Shown here: positions 1 through 7,355 of the stretch, one piece after another
How the letters are laid out: every line of letters begins with the position of its first letter
Numbering within the stretch: the stretch's first letter is position 1
DNA from: Galdieria partita
Taxonomy: Eukaryota > Rhodophyta > Bangiophyceae > Galdieriales > Galdieriaceae
Length of the DNA: 64,000 bases
Direction of reading: 5' to 3'
NCBI GenBank assembly: GCA_025991245.1
Contig: BQMJ01000013.1
Location: 232,828 to 296,827, forward strand
Translations under genes and position numbers: made by a program
Notes under the pieces: model-generated
Database searches by the model: none
The model's input: the letters and a program-made list of their open reading frames with translations, nothing else
What the model was told of the DNA's origin: nothing

Positions 1-467
1 CCGAGTTCATCGAGTTGTTTTTTTATGGTTGCTTTTCTTCGGCTTGGATGAATGCTCGAAGGAATCTCAATGAGTTTGACTCCTTGTTCGGCGCATATTT
101 GCTTTTTGATTTTGTCTCGTTCTATTTGTGAAAGGAATTCTTCTACGGACATATGCATTTTAGGAAGATATCGATAATGTTGTGGGCCATTAAATTCGAA
201 GGCTATTTTATGTTCTTCATTCCATCCATCAAGTTCTAGGAGACGATTGGTGTTTGGATTTTTGAGAAAAGGTGGACGACATCGGACGAATTTGATTCCT
301 AACAGTTCTTCCATTATTTTTCTACAGTCTTCTTCTCCTTTGGAATGTTTAGGTATATTTGTGAAGAATTTATTTCTGAACATGGATGAAAATTTATTCT
401 TCGTAATAGCCGTTGCTGTTTTTCGGGGAAAAAGCCCCTTTTTAGTGAAGAATGTAGGAATTGTCAT
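1..467 (-). CDS. restriction/homing-type endonuclease, partial (runs off left edge)
   Basis: The reading frame opens at ATG 467 on the minus strand and is still open at the window edge, so the C-terminus is missing (about 155 residues seen). A D...EFNG...Q arrangement (LELDGW, then IAFEFNGPQHY), a basic helix beginning RDKIKKQIC, and a strand ending LIEIPSSI fit the PD-(D/E)XK nuclease fold of VSR/DUF559-like proteins, which occur as stand-alone or intron-borne endonucleases in giant viruses. The family call is from the motif pattern only. No intron or inteins are visible next to it. It may be a selfish homing enzyme; activity is not established. Confidence 0.55.
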   Translation of the reverse strand, partial: MTIPTFFTKKGLFPRKTATAITKNKFSSMFRNKFFTNIPKHSKGEEDCRKIMEELLGIKFVRCRPPFLKNPNTNRLLELDGWNEEHKIAFEFNGPQHYRYLPKMHMSVEEFLSQIERDKIKKQICAEQGVKLIEIPSSIHPSRRKATIKKQLDEL

Positions 468-542
468 TCTTTTTATTTCATAGCGCAGTTCTCATAGGGA
501 GAATAGTTTTCTCAGAAAAAAAAGACAACACAGTTGAAAAAA

Positions 543-1313
543 ATGGGAGAGACAAAAGTTGACAAGAGAGCTCCAAAAATCTACGACGATCCTTTGGTTG
601 CAGCTGAACAGTTCAATGAAGCTTGTAAACAAGGACAAAAAATGACTGGTGCCCAGTATTCAGAGCTTGTAAATAGTATCTGTCATCATGATGGTCTATG
701 GATGAAACGTCTAGCGACTGCATCGAAAAAGGGTTCTACCAAACTCAGTGATGGCACGGAAGTTTCGGCAAAGGAGATCATGGCGAAATTGAATGAATTG
801 AGCAAAGCTAAGAAACTTTTAGCTACATTATACCGAAGCAACATCAAAACTCGTAAACGAGGTAATAATGGAGAAGGGTTCAAGAAGCCATTTGTGGTGG
901 ACAAGAACATGAGGGAATTTGTGATGAATGGGCGATTTGGAGAGTATGATGTGGCGAAGATGTTTCCTCTTCTCACTAGAAAAGGCGTTGCGAACGTAGC
1001 TATTCTTACTCCGTTGTTTTGCGCCTACATCAAGATGAACAATCTGAATCTTGAGAAAGATCGACAAAAAGTTCGTATGGATGAGCTGTTACAGAAACTG
1101 TTTGGGAAAACGGTAGCAGAAATTTTAAGAGAAAGAAAAAAGCAAAACAAAGACGACAAGCTAGGACCTAATGAATTTACATACTGGATCATTCAATCGA
1201 TAGTGAAACATCACAAGGTTGAAAAGGAAGTTTCTCTATCTCCGGAAGATGCGGCCGAACTTCTCAAAGAGACGGAGATCGCTCACGATTTGTTGGTGCA
1301 ATCAAAATCTTAA
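543..1313 (+). CDS. SWIB/MDM2-domain protein
   Basis: 256 residues from ATG 543; a TTG nine bases upstream is a weaker start, and the ATG follows a GAAAAAA leader. The N-terminal half (about 1-110) is basic with no recognised domain. Residues about 115-225 fit a SWIB/MDM2 fold: LFCAYIKMNNL, then a DRQKVRMDELLQKLFG stretch (about 173-188), and a final helix near FTYWIIQSIVKHH. SWIB domains occur in chromatin remodelling subunits, and several large DNA viruses encode them, presumably for transcription or DNA packaging. A basic insert (about 190-205) separates the last helix. The role here is inferred; the domain call is fairly secure. Confidence 0.65.
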   Translation: MGETKVDKRAPKIYDDPLVAAEQFNEACKQGQKMTGAQYSELVNSICHHDGLWMKRLATASKKGSTKLSDGTEVSAKEIMAKLNELSKAKKLLATLYRSNIKTRKRGNNGEGFKKPFVVDKNMREFVMNGRFGEYDVAKMFPLLTRKGVANVAILTPLFCAYIKMNNLNLEKDRQKVRMDELLQKLFGKTVAEILRERKKQNKDDKLGPNEFTYWIIQSIVKHHKVEKEVSLSPEDAAELLKETEIAHDLLVQSKS

Positions 1314-1335
1314 GAAAGAGCTCTATATAAAACGG

Positions 1336-1566
1336 ATGGGTCATTTTGCTTATTGGTTTTTTTTTGAACTTGTGTTCTTGACGGCGACAGCCTTGTATCT
1401 GCAGCTTCTTGGAGCTGTCTTTCATTGGTCCGAACGACTGACAGTAGGCGTCACGGTCGCTATATATCTGCTCGTTGTAGGAGTGGACGTATTTGCAGCT
1501 GGCAGTTTCCAAGTAAGACACGGAATTTCGGCGGTGGGTAGTATTCTTCCTTTGTTGACCACATGA
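1336..1566 (+). CDS. small two-pass membrane protein
   Basis: 76 residues from ATG 1336. Hydrophobic segments at about 6-29 and 35-56 are joined by a short HWSER loop, followed by a polar tail with a second mildly hydrophobic end. The reading frame extends upstream, but that part overlaps the preceding SWIB gene in another frame and looks non-coding. The stop overlaps the next start (ATG at 1563). No family recognised; its general design resembles the product at 2691-2918. Probably a virion or host-membrane protein. Confidence 0.55.
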   Translation: MGHFAYWFFFELVFLTATALYLQLLGAVFHWSERLTVGVTVAIYLLVVGVDVFAAGSFQVRHGISAVGSILPLLTT

Positions 1567-2249
1567 CGATGGAATGGTTTGATTCGCAATACGCTGGATT
1601 GCTGCGAAAAATATTTTCCGAGGGCACTTCTTGTTTGAATGGAGTGAAACTGAATCGTCGGCATTCTATTGAATGTGATTTGGAAACATCTTTTCCATTT
1701 CCTTCTTTGCGCAAATGCTCATGGACTTTAGCTTGCGACGAGTTCTCAGAAAATATTCACAACTCAAGTAATTTCGCTTCGAGAGAACGATGGCAATCGG
1801 GTGAATGGGTAGATTCTGAGATGCGTGGTCGATGTATTTTGGATGTGGCATCTCCATCCTGTGTCGGCTTCTGTCTGAATGGAGTTTCTTTATTTTCTTG
1901 TCCACGAATTGGAATAGTTGAAGAAAAAGGAATGTTTTTGGAGGCTGCTCTTTTTCTAAAGAATGTGGATGTGGTGACGGAATTTCCCTTTATCACTGCT
2001 GGATTTTCTTTATTGGTGGAACGGGAAGCTATGAAGCTTTCTTTAGTAGCTTCTCGAGTCAAAGTGGTAATAGATAGCTGTTTTTTTTTGTGGAGGCACA
2101 TAAAGTTAGTGGGATTGATGACGGCAAGATCTTCCAAAGGGAGTCCGAGGCTGCTTGAAATCAATAAAAGTTGTGACGAGGCCAAGTTTCCGGAACTGGA
2201 CAATTATCAATGGCATTTATCTCGAATAAGAGACTATACAATGACTTGA
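1563..2249 (+). CDS. hypothetical protein
   Basis: 228 residues, with the ATG overlapping the stop of the preceding membrane protein (ATGA-type junction), which suggests the two are expressed together. No domain recognised. Cysteines are scattered and there is no clear membrane span or signal. The C-terminal 13 residues are coded in a 40-base overlap with the start of the E2 gene at 2210. Codon use matches its neighbours, so it is probably a real gene. Confidence 0.5.
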   Translation: MTMEWFDSQYAGLLRKIFSEGTSCLNGVKLNRRHSIECDLETSFPFPSLRKCSWTLACDEFSENIHNSSNFASRERWQSGEWVDSEMRGRCILDVASPSCVGFCLNGVSLFSCPRIGIVEEKGMFLEAALFLKNVDVVTEFPFITAGFSLLVEREAMKLSLVASRVKVVIDSCFFLWRHIKLVGLMTARSSKGSPRLLEINKSCDEAKFPELDNYQWHLSRIRDYTMT

Positions 2250-2674
2250 TAGAACTTTATACATCTGACTATCCTGGGGTTTCTTTTGTAGGGGATTTTA
2301 GCAATGACTGCTCTTGTGTCTCATTAAAGCTTCGTTGTGATGTCGATCCATCCTGTCCTTACTTTGGCTTTATGCTTCCGTTAACTATGTGTTTTTCCAA
2401 TTATCCACTAGCCTGTCCTTCAGTTCGGTTTGATGTGGATGTTTTTCACCCCAACGTCTATGAAAATGGACTAGTTTGTTTGAATATTCTTTCAGCTAAA
2501 GAATGGAGTCCTGCTTTATCCCTTCGAGTAGTTTTGTTGACTTTACTTCAACTTTTAGAATTGCCAAACGACCAGGACCCTGCTAGGAGAGAAGCTGGTG
2601 AATCCTATATTCGCGGAGATTGGTATGAACGAGTCGTTAGGATACTGGATAGCAGCAAATGTGAACGGTTTTAA
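2210..2674 (+). CDS. ubiquitin-conjugating enzyme E2
   Basis: 154 residues, the normal size of a single UBC domain. It carries the HPN motif (residues 80-82), the active-site cysteine eight residues later (C90 in GLVCLNIL), the WSPALSL segment, and the DPARREAGESY helix typical of E2 enzymes. The protein should accept ubiquitin from the host E1 as a thioester and pass it to substrates with an E3. The window also encodes ubiquitin (45961) and three RING proteins (17893, 55277, 61372), so a largely viral cascade is possible. The start overlaps the preceding gene by 40 bases. Few charged residues are present in the N-terminal helix compared with cellular E2s, but all core motifs are intact. Confidence 0.88.
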   Translation: MAFISNKRLYNDLIELYTSDYPGVSFVGDFSNDCSCVSLKLRCDVDPSCPYFGFMLPLTMCFSNYPLACPSVRFDVDVFHPNVYENGLVCLNILSAKEWSPALSLRVVLLTLLQLLELPNDQDPARREAGESYIRGDWYERVVRILDSSKCERF

Positions 2675-2690
2675 AAAAAAAAGAAACTCA

Positions 2691-2918
2691 ATGAAATACT
2701 TTATTTCATGGGGTGTCGAACTCGTCACTGTGTGGGGGTTTTATTTTGTGCTTCTGTGGTGCGTCCGTCCAAACAGTCTTCTAGTACACTATGGAATGAA
2801 CCTGTATTCAAATGAAGTAAGCTATCCTCGACTTTCGGTGGTGACTTTTGCTATGGCTATCTGCACAGTAGTATTTTTCAACGTTCTAGTCGTTTCAGGC
2901 AAAATAGGAACATCATAA
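2691..2918 (+). CDS. small two-pass membrane protein
   Basis: 75 residues from ATG 2691, just after an A-rich run that follows the E2 stop. Two strongly hydrophobic segments (about 6-25 and 47-69) flank a polar loop containing NSLLVHYGMN. Upstream codons in the same frame overlap the E2 gene and are discounted. No family recognised. Size and topology parallel the product at 1336-1566, and a WGVEL / FFFEL start to the first span is shared loosely, so they may be distant paralogues. Confidence 0.55.
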   Translation: MKYFISWGVELVTVWGFYFVLLWCVRPNSLLVHYGMNLYSNEVSYPRLSVVTFAMAICTVVFFNVLVVSGKIGTS

Positions 2919-2942
2919 AAAAAGGAGAGAAACAGAAAAAAA

Positions 2943-3341
2943 ATGGAAAATAATGACAACACCAGCGCCGCCGCCGTGGACAATCAATTAACAGAGAAGG
3001 AAAAGGAAAACGAAGTCGCGATGGAGGAATTCGCTTCTATGTACCCTTTCTTAGCGAACGACCCTGCGATCGTGGAACTTGCTTCTAAAGTCATCAAAAA
3101 CTGCAAAACGGACGACATCCAAGGGGGCGTACAGACGGCGATAAAAATCATACAGGAAAATCCTCAGTTGATCCAACAGATCGTAGCTAAGGCGCCGGAT
3201 GTCTTAAGTAACCTTGGGCTTATGTTTTCAAATCTACAGGAGCAACAGCAGCCGCCGCATCCACCGTCGTCATCATCGGAGGAAAAAACACCGAAAAGAC
3301 ACAAGCGAATAAATCTAAAGAAGCCAGCTAAGCAGATTTAA
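2943..3341 (+). CDS. hypothetical small acidic-to-basic protein
   Basis: 132 residues, preceded by an AGAAAAAAA leader. An acidic N-terminal third (KEKENEVAMEEFASMYPFL) leads to a helical middle (about 45-95) rich in I, V, Q and A, then a PPHPPSSSSEE linker and a very basic tail (KRHKRINLKKPAK). This charge layout suits a DNA- or protein-binding virion component. No family is recognised and no enzyme motif is present. Confidence 0.55.
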   Translation: MENNDNTSAAAVDNQLTEKEKENEVAMEEFASMYPFLANDPAIVELASKVIKNCKTDDIQGGVQTAIKIIQENPQLIQQIVAKAPDVLSNLGLMFSNLQEQQQPPHPPSSSSEEKTPKRHKRINLKKPAKQI

Positions 3342-3352
3342 AAAAATAGAAG

Positions 3353-3697
3353 ATGTTCGTGAATGGAGAACCTGAATATTGGGGACCTGGTTTTTGGCTG
3401 TCTATTCATCTCATAAGTTTCTGGGCCAAAGACAAGCCGCTACACGAAAGAGAACTACTAGCCAATTTGCTAAAGTATATGCTTTCTAGTATTCCTTGCG
3501 CAAGATGCAGAGAGCATGCTGTTCGATTTGCCCACGACAATGATCCGGTGACTGTTGCCAAGAATCACAACTTGGGTTTATTTGCTTGGTCATTTTTGTT
3601 TCACAATTCTGTGAATTCTCGTTTGGGAAAACCACAACCCAATTTCGAAGACGCGAAACAGACGTTTGAAGATAATTTTCCTTGCGATCGATGTTGA
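3353..3697 (+). CDS. Erv1/Alr-like FAD-dependent sulfhydryl oxidase
   Basis: 114 residues, typical of the compact viral Erv1 enzymes that form disulfides in the cytoplasm for virion membrane proteins. WGPGFW at the N-terminus, the redox CARC motif (C49, C52), and the HNSVNSRLGKP segment (about 84-93), which in this family binds FAD, are all present. A second CxxC (CDRC) forms the very C-terminus and may act as a shuttle pair. The many cysteine-rich membrane proteins at 44-48 kb and 54.5 kb are natural clients. The stop (TGA 3695-3697) overlaps the ATG of the following RNA polymerase fragment. Confidence 0.85.
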   Translation: MFVNGEPEYWGPGFWLSIHLISFWAKDKPLHERELLANLLKYMLSSIPCARCREHAVRFAHDNDPVTVAKNHNLGLFAWSFLFHNSVNSRLGKPQPNFEDAKQTFEDNFPCDRC

Positions 3698-4566
3698 CGA
3701 AAGGCAATGAAATGGTAGGATTGGCGGCTGCTGAAGCGCTGTCTCAACCTATGATGCAGTTAACGTTGAATTCTTTTCATTTTTCTGGAAGCAGCCACGA
3801 AATGACCAGTTCTTTTTCTCGTTTGAAAAGACTTCTTCAAGGAAATCGCAAGCTTCCTGTTGAATATCAATTTCCTGAAGCTCTGCCCGAAGTCATTCCT
3901 GCTCAGAAACTGGCCGATCTGATAGTCTCGATAGATTTTCCTACGGTAGTTCTTCGTTTTCCTGACAGAGGTAGTTCATCTATTGTGGAGGCATTAGGAC
4001 AGCTTATTTTTTTTCTGAGAAACGACTTGGAAGCGTCCGAGATAAAGGTGACTTTGAAAGACAGGACGATTCAAGCAGAAAAATTGAATCGAATGAAATT
4101 GATTTGTAGCTTGAGGAAAATAGCTGTGGGAAATGCTGCCGTGTTGAAAGTAGATAAAGAAAGAAAAAAAATTACTTGTGATAGACCTTCTTTATCTCTG
4201 TTTCCGGAAGAACAAAGACATCTCATTGTTTCCAGTGATTTTAGAGAAGTGACTAGCTACTTTGGTATTGAAGTAGGAAGAGCTGTATTCTTTACTCAAT
4301 TGAAAGAGATTCTTTCGGAAACGGGGGTGCTAGATCGTCATCTCAATTTAGTAGCTGACTATGTATTTTGGACTGGTGACCTCACATTTCCCAACTATCA
4401 TGGCATGACGAGACATGCGACTACCTGTATTCATCGTGCATCCGTTCATCATACCTTTCAGGAAATTTGCAAAGCGGTTAGTTCAGGAAAGAAAGAAAGA
4501 ATTTCCGATTTGGCGCATTTCGTGATGCTTGGAGGAGTTCCCAATAGCGGTCCTTTTAGAAAGTAG
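3691..4566 (+). CDS. RNA polymerase largest subunit (RPB1), C-terminal part
   Basis: 291 residues from ATG 3691, overlapping the Erv1 stop. Residues about 7-35 (EMVGLAAAEALSQPMMQL, then NSFHFSG) are the trigger-loop region of the largest RNA polymerase subunit, followed by an RLKRLL helix. The last third (ADYVFWTGDLTFPNYHG, a TFQEICKAV helix, then HFVMLGGVPNSG) matches the end of the catalytic core. The N-terminal part is a separate gene on the other strand (8694-10925). The foot/jaw region normally lying between the two parts, roughly 200 residues, is in neither gene, and there is no C-terminal heptad domain. The split position resembles the archaeal A'/A'' division. See findings. Confidence 0.85.
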   Translation: MLTKGNEMVGLAAAEALSQPMMQLTLNSFHFSGSSHEMTSSFSRLKRLLQGNRKLPVEYQFPEALPEVIPAQKLADLIVSIDFPTVVLRFPDRGSSSIVEALGQLIFFLRNDLEASEIKVTLKDRTIQAEKLNRMKLICSLRKIAVGNAAVLKVDKERKKITCDRPSLSLFPEEQRHLIVSSDFREVTSYFGIEVGRAVFFTQLKEILSETGVLDRHLNLVADYVFWTGDLTFPNYHGMTRHATTCIHRASVHHTFQEICKAVSSGKKERISDLAHFVMLGGVPNSGPFRK

Positions 4567-4819
4567 GAACTTTAGGGAAACCATTTCGATCTCTTTTTTT
4601 TCCAGTCAATTGTGTTCGCTGCGGCTGCTGTCTTGTTGCTGGGCGGGATGTTTTTTTGCTTTTGGGTGCGGTTTCTTGGTGGTTGTCATCATCATCAACA
4701 TCATCTTCGTAGTAAGGTTCTTTTCCAGGTAGAGGTATCGTTTGTGTAATGATCATCTGCGGTCTTTGCCTTTGTGGATATTCTACGATATCAGGATGCT
4801 CGAAATTGTAGTTTGACAT
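4556..4819 (-). CDS. hypothetical charged protein
   Basis: 87 residues with no membrane span. It has a Pro/Gln-rich N-terminal part, an acidic patch (YYEDDVDDDDN) and a basic, Pro/Arg/Lys-rich tail. Its start lies nine bases from the divergent start at 4829, with TTTTAAAAG between them, and its 3' end overlaps the RPB1 fragment by about ten bases. The opposite-strand frame here reads as a Phe-rich string and is probably not coding. No family recognised. Confidence 0.5.
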   Translation of the reverse strand: MSNYNFEHPDIVEYPQRQRPQMIITQTIPLPGKEPYYEDDVDDDDNHQETAPKSKKTSRPATRQQPQRTQLTGKKRDRNGFPKVPTF

Positions 4820-4828
4820 TTTTAAAAG
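4820..4828. promoter_or_regulatory. nine-base bidirectional TTTTAAAA spacer
   Basis: The whole interval between two divergent start codons is TTTTAAAAG. TTTTAAAA is self-complementary, so each gene sees the same TTTAAAA-like element that lies before most start codons in the window. Any longer upstream promoter sequence must lie inside the neighbouring coding region. Confidence 0.45.
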
Positions 4829-5737
4829 ATGAACAAACCAGTTATGGCCGCGAACTCAAAAAAGAAGACAGCTTCGAAGCCCAAGTCTAAAGCTACTGAA
4901 GCTTTTTCCACTAGCAAAGTTGCTCCTATTCAGGGAATCTCCAAAATAAAAGGATACAGTCCCACTTCCGTGCCTTCTTCTGAGAATCTCTTGAAAACGC
5001 CTTCTTCTGCCGCAGCCTCCCCACTGAAGAAGTCATCAGCGCCGTCTCCCTCTGTTCTTCCTAAGAAGAAAACTTCCATATGGATTTGGGTAGGAGTTGG
5101 TGGTGGTGTTCTATTGGTCGTCATAGCAGTAGTAGCTTTCATTCTACTGAATAGCAAAAACAAAACAACTAAAGCCGTTTCCAAGAACAAGTCGTCATCG
5201 TCTTCATCGTCTTCCTCCTCCTCCTCCTCATCGTCATCTTCCGGGCCTAACAGACTGTACAACAAATCCATGCCCACTTCTCAAACATTAGGACCATGGC
5301 CGGATGAAAGTCCAGATCCGAACTATGATAGCACATCTTATGTATTTACTTGTTCATCAGGCTATTTAGTGAGCATCGGAGTGTACAACGGAGACTGGAT
5401 GTCAGGTCTAGGTTCATTCACTTGTTCTTCTGGTGAAACTCATTCTGCTTTCGGACAATCGGGAGGAGACTCCTTTTTGAGTTCTTCCGGATTTTCCTAT
5501 TTATTAGCGGTTAAAGGCATCACTGCACCGAAACCCCACATAAGTTGTTTATCATTTGGGCGAAATCACTGCACCAGTCACGATCCCAATCTATTAACTG
5601 AGACTTCTCAATATCTTTATTGCGGTTCTAGTGGGAGCTTGATCAACGGAGTTAAAGGAACCAAGTACATCAACTCGAACGGAGCATCAGGAGGCGCCGA
5701 TTACTATTTCGCCAATTTGGAGATTTCTTGTACTTAA
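4829..5737 (+). CDS. serine-stalk surface protein with N-terminal anchor
   Basis: 302 residues. A basic, Ser/Pro-rich N-terminal tail (1-83) faces inward, a single span lies at about 84-107, a run of about 17 serines (near 122-138) forms a stalk, and a C-terminal domain (about 150-302) rich in Cys, Gly and Ser follows. The domain repeats a theme (VFTCSSGYLVS...GDWMSGLGSFTCSSGE) also found near the N-terminal end of the ectodomains of the 57830 and 59584 products (FEFVCP.G.LS...G.WLS.LS.FSCSNGK). It is therefore a shorter member of that family of probable virion surface or fibre-base proteins. The serine run is a probable O-glycosylation site. M1 or M6 could be the start. Confidence 0.65.
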   Translation: MNKPVMAANSKKKTASKPKSKATEAFSTSKVAPIQGISKIKGYSPTSVPSSENLLKTPSSAAASPLKKSSAPSPSVLPKKKTSIWIWVGVGGGVLLVVIAVVAFILLNSKNKTTKAVSKNKSSSSSSSSSSSSSSSSSGPNRLYNKSMPTSQTLGPWPDESPDPNYDSTSYVFTCSSGYLVSIGVYNGDWMSGLGSFTCSSGETHSAFGQSGGDSFLSSSGFSYLLAVKGITAPKPHISCLSFGRNHCTSHDPNLLTETSQYLYCGSSGSLINGVKGTKYINSNGASGGADYYFANLEISCT

Positions 5738-5742
5738 AAACA

Positions 5743-6312
5743 ATGGCGACGAACAAAGTCATCATTCTAGATATTGATGGAACTCTTGGATGTTTAGTTT
5801 ATGACCATCCTTCGAAGCTTACCAGCAACATGGAGATGGATAGAGTTCATTATCTTCAGCCCTCTGCCTATTTCGTAGCTCGATCATTTTGTGAATGGTT
5901 CTTAGAATTCTGTCGTTACTTTTTTGTAAAAGTAGTCGTTTTTTCGGCAGGCGGAAAGGAGTACGTAGACAACATAGTGTCTTCTATTTTTCCTTTCATT
6001 CCCGACGCTGTTTTTTCTCATGAAAACCTCGATAAGAATCGTCTGAAAAGCCTGGATGTAGTGAGAGAAGAAATTCCTTTTGCTTTTCAACATAACACGA
6101 TCATTTTGGAAGACAATCCTGAAGCTTGGGAACCTTACAACCAGGAGAACATCGTGAAAGTTCCGGAATGTCGTTTTTTAGGAGCTAGTTCCTATGAAAG
6201 AGATGACTACACATTCGCTAATTTAAGAAAATGGCTGATGACACAAGTGTACAGCAGCGTCGATGTTCGTAGAGAAATAGCTGCTGTAAAATCTTTAGAA
6301 AAAGAACAATGA
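5743..6312 (+). CDS. FCP1/NLI-interacting-factor-like HAD phosphatase
   Basis: 189 residues from ATG 5743, preceded by ACTTAAAAACA. The HAD nucleophile motif DIDGT is at 10-14, motif II serine in VVVFSAGG (about 64-71), and the acidic motif ILEDNPEAW at about 121-129. This order and spacing fit the FCP1/SCP phosphatases that dephosphorylate the RNA polymerase II tail; iridoviruses and other NCLDVs encode such proteins. Here the viral RPB1 has no heptad tail, so the substrate may be host polymerase or another protein. Its stop overlaps the next ATG (6309). Confidence 0.75.
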   Translation: MATNKVIILDIDGTLGCLVYDHPSKLTSNMEMDRVHYLQPSAYFVARSFCEWFLEFCRYFFVKVVVFSAGGKEYVDNIVSSIFPFIPDAVFSHENLDKNRLKSLDVVREEIPFAFQHNTIILEDNPEAWEPYNQENIVKVPECRFLGASSYERDDYTFANLRKWLMTQVYSSVDVRREIAAVKSLEKEQ

Positions 6313-7103
6313 GGATATTTTCGACTTATAGCTTTCCATCTACTTTTGGAGCTCACTTAATGAGTCCAGCTTCCGAGAATCTTGAGACTATTTTCTTTCG
6401 AGACTTCAACAGGCCAGAAAACCGATCTCTAGTGCTGTCTTCTCAATGGAACGAAGAAGGAGATCTACTGAACTATCGTCATCTTTCTTTATCTGTGGAC
6501 AACATTGAAGATCCTCGTTTCTTTCGATGGAGAAACAAACCTTATCTCATAGGAAACAACACTCGCAGGATGCATATCGTAGACGTCACGACGGGGTCTT
6601 GTTATCGTCTCAAGTCTCCTTTTCCGCAGAGATCGATTGAAAAAAACTGGATTCCCTTGGTCGTTTCTTCTTCTTCAGAAAGACTTTTGTTGGTGTATTC
6701 CTTCGATCCTCTCGTTATTTTTCAAGTGACCGATTTGGAAATGGGAAGATGCGATCCCTTTTTAGGCGCTGATAGTTCGGCGGTACTTGATGGGAAGTTG
6801 GGAATAAGAGGAGGCACTCCATTGATTCCGTTTGAGAAAAACAACGATAATGTGTTTGTATGCTGTGTCCATAGACAGCATTTCAATCCTAGAGCCACAT
6901 TTTACAGAGGCTATTGGGGCTTTCTAGACTTTCGAAATTGTTCATTTCAAGCAAGCAGTCGGCCGATATTCATTGGTCAATTTGCCATCGTCTATCCATC
7001 TGCTCTTTTTTCAGAAAAGGATGGCTCTTTTGTCTTAGGAGGTCACGTAGATGATGAATTCTGTTTTTTCACAAAAGATATCTCGAAGCCACAGATTCTC
7101 TAA
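6309..7103 (+). CDS. beta-propeller-like protein, family also at 19018 and 32589
   Basis: 264 residues, overlapping the phosphatase stop by four bases. It shares with the product at 19018-19776 the ordered motifs EDPR.F, EKNW.P, VYS.DPLV, a RGGTP turn, and a C-terminal GGH.DD..F block. Regular strand-like segments and the EDPR and GGTP turns recall five-bladed beta-propeller glycosidase-like folds (GH43/GH130 type), but no catalytic set can be assigned. A carbohydrate role would fit the nearby glycosyltransferases; this is inference. No membrane span. Confidence 0.5.
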   Translation: MRIFSTYSFPSTFGAHLMSPASENLETIFFRDFNRPENRSLVLSSQWNEEGDLLNYRHLSLSVDNIEDPRFFRWRNKPYLIGNNTRRMHIVDVTTGSCYRLKSPFPQRSIEKNWIPLVVSSSSERLLLVYSFDPLVIFQVTDLEMGRCDPFLGADSSAVLDGKLGIRGGTPLIPFEKNNDNVFVCCVHRQHFNPRATFYRGYWGFLDFRNCSFQASSRPIFIGQFAIVYPSALFSEKDGSFVLGGHVDDEFCFFTKDISKPQIL

Positions 7104-7109
7104 AAAAGC

Positions 7110-7355
7110 ATGGCATTTGGTGCAGAAGTAAAAAAAATAGTTAAACAAATTTCTTTTTTCTTGGCTTTTTCTCTCACATGGGCTAGTGCCGATGTTTGGG
7201 TCCTCTTTATTAAGGCCTTGTTCTTTAGCGATTTGAAATTGAAGGAAGACAGTGCCTTGGATACTTTCCTGGTAGCTGCTCTGATCACTGTGATATTGCT
7301 GTTTTTTGCAACGATTGCTTACAAAGGGGACGTCACCAAACTTATTGTCCCTTAA
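7110..7355 (+). CDS. small two-pass membrane protein
   Basis: 81 residues, preceded by CTCTAAAAAAGC. Hydrophobic segments at about 14-38 and 56-73 flank a charged loop (SDLKLKEDSALD). No family recognised. The 3' end overlaps the convergent glycosyltransferase gene by 14 bases. Confidence 0.55.
   Translation: MAFGAEVKKIVKQISFFLAFSLTWASADVWVLFIKALFFSDLKLKEDSALDTFLVAALITVILLFFATIAYKGDVTKLIVP

Noticed and set aside
4529-4732. Plus-strand frame of 67 codons opposite the 4556-4819 gene
   Set aside because: Translation is Phe/Val/Ile-rich, caused by complementing the acidic and polar codons of the minus-strand gene; no start context and no domain.
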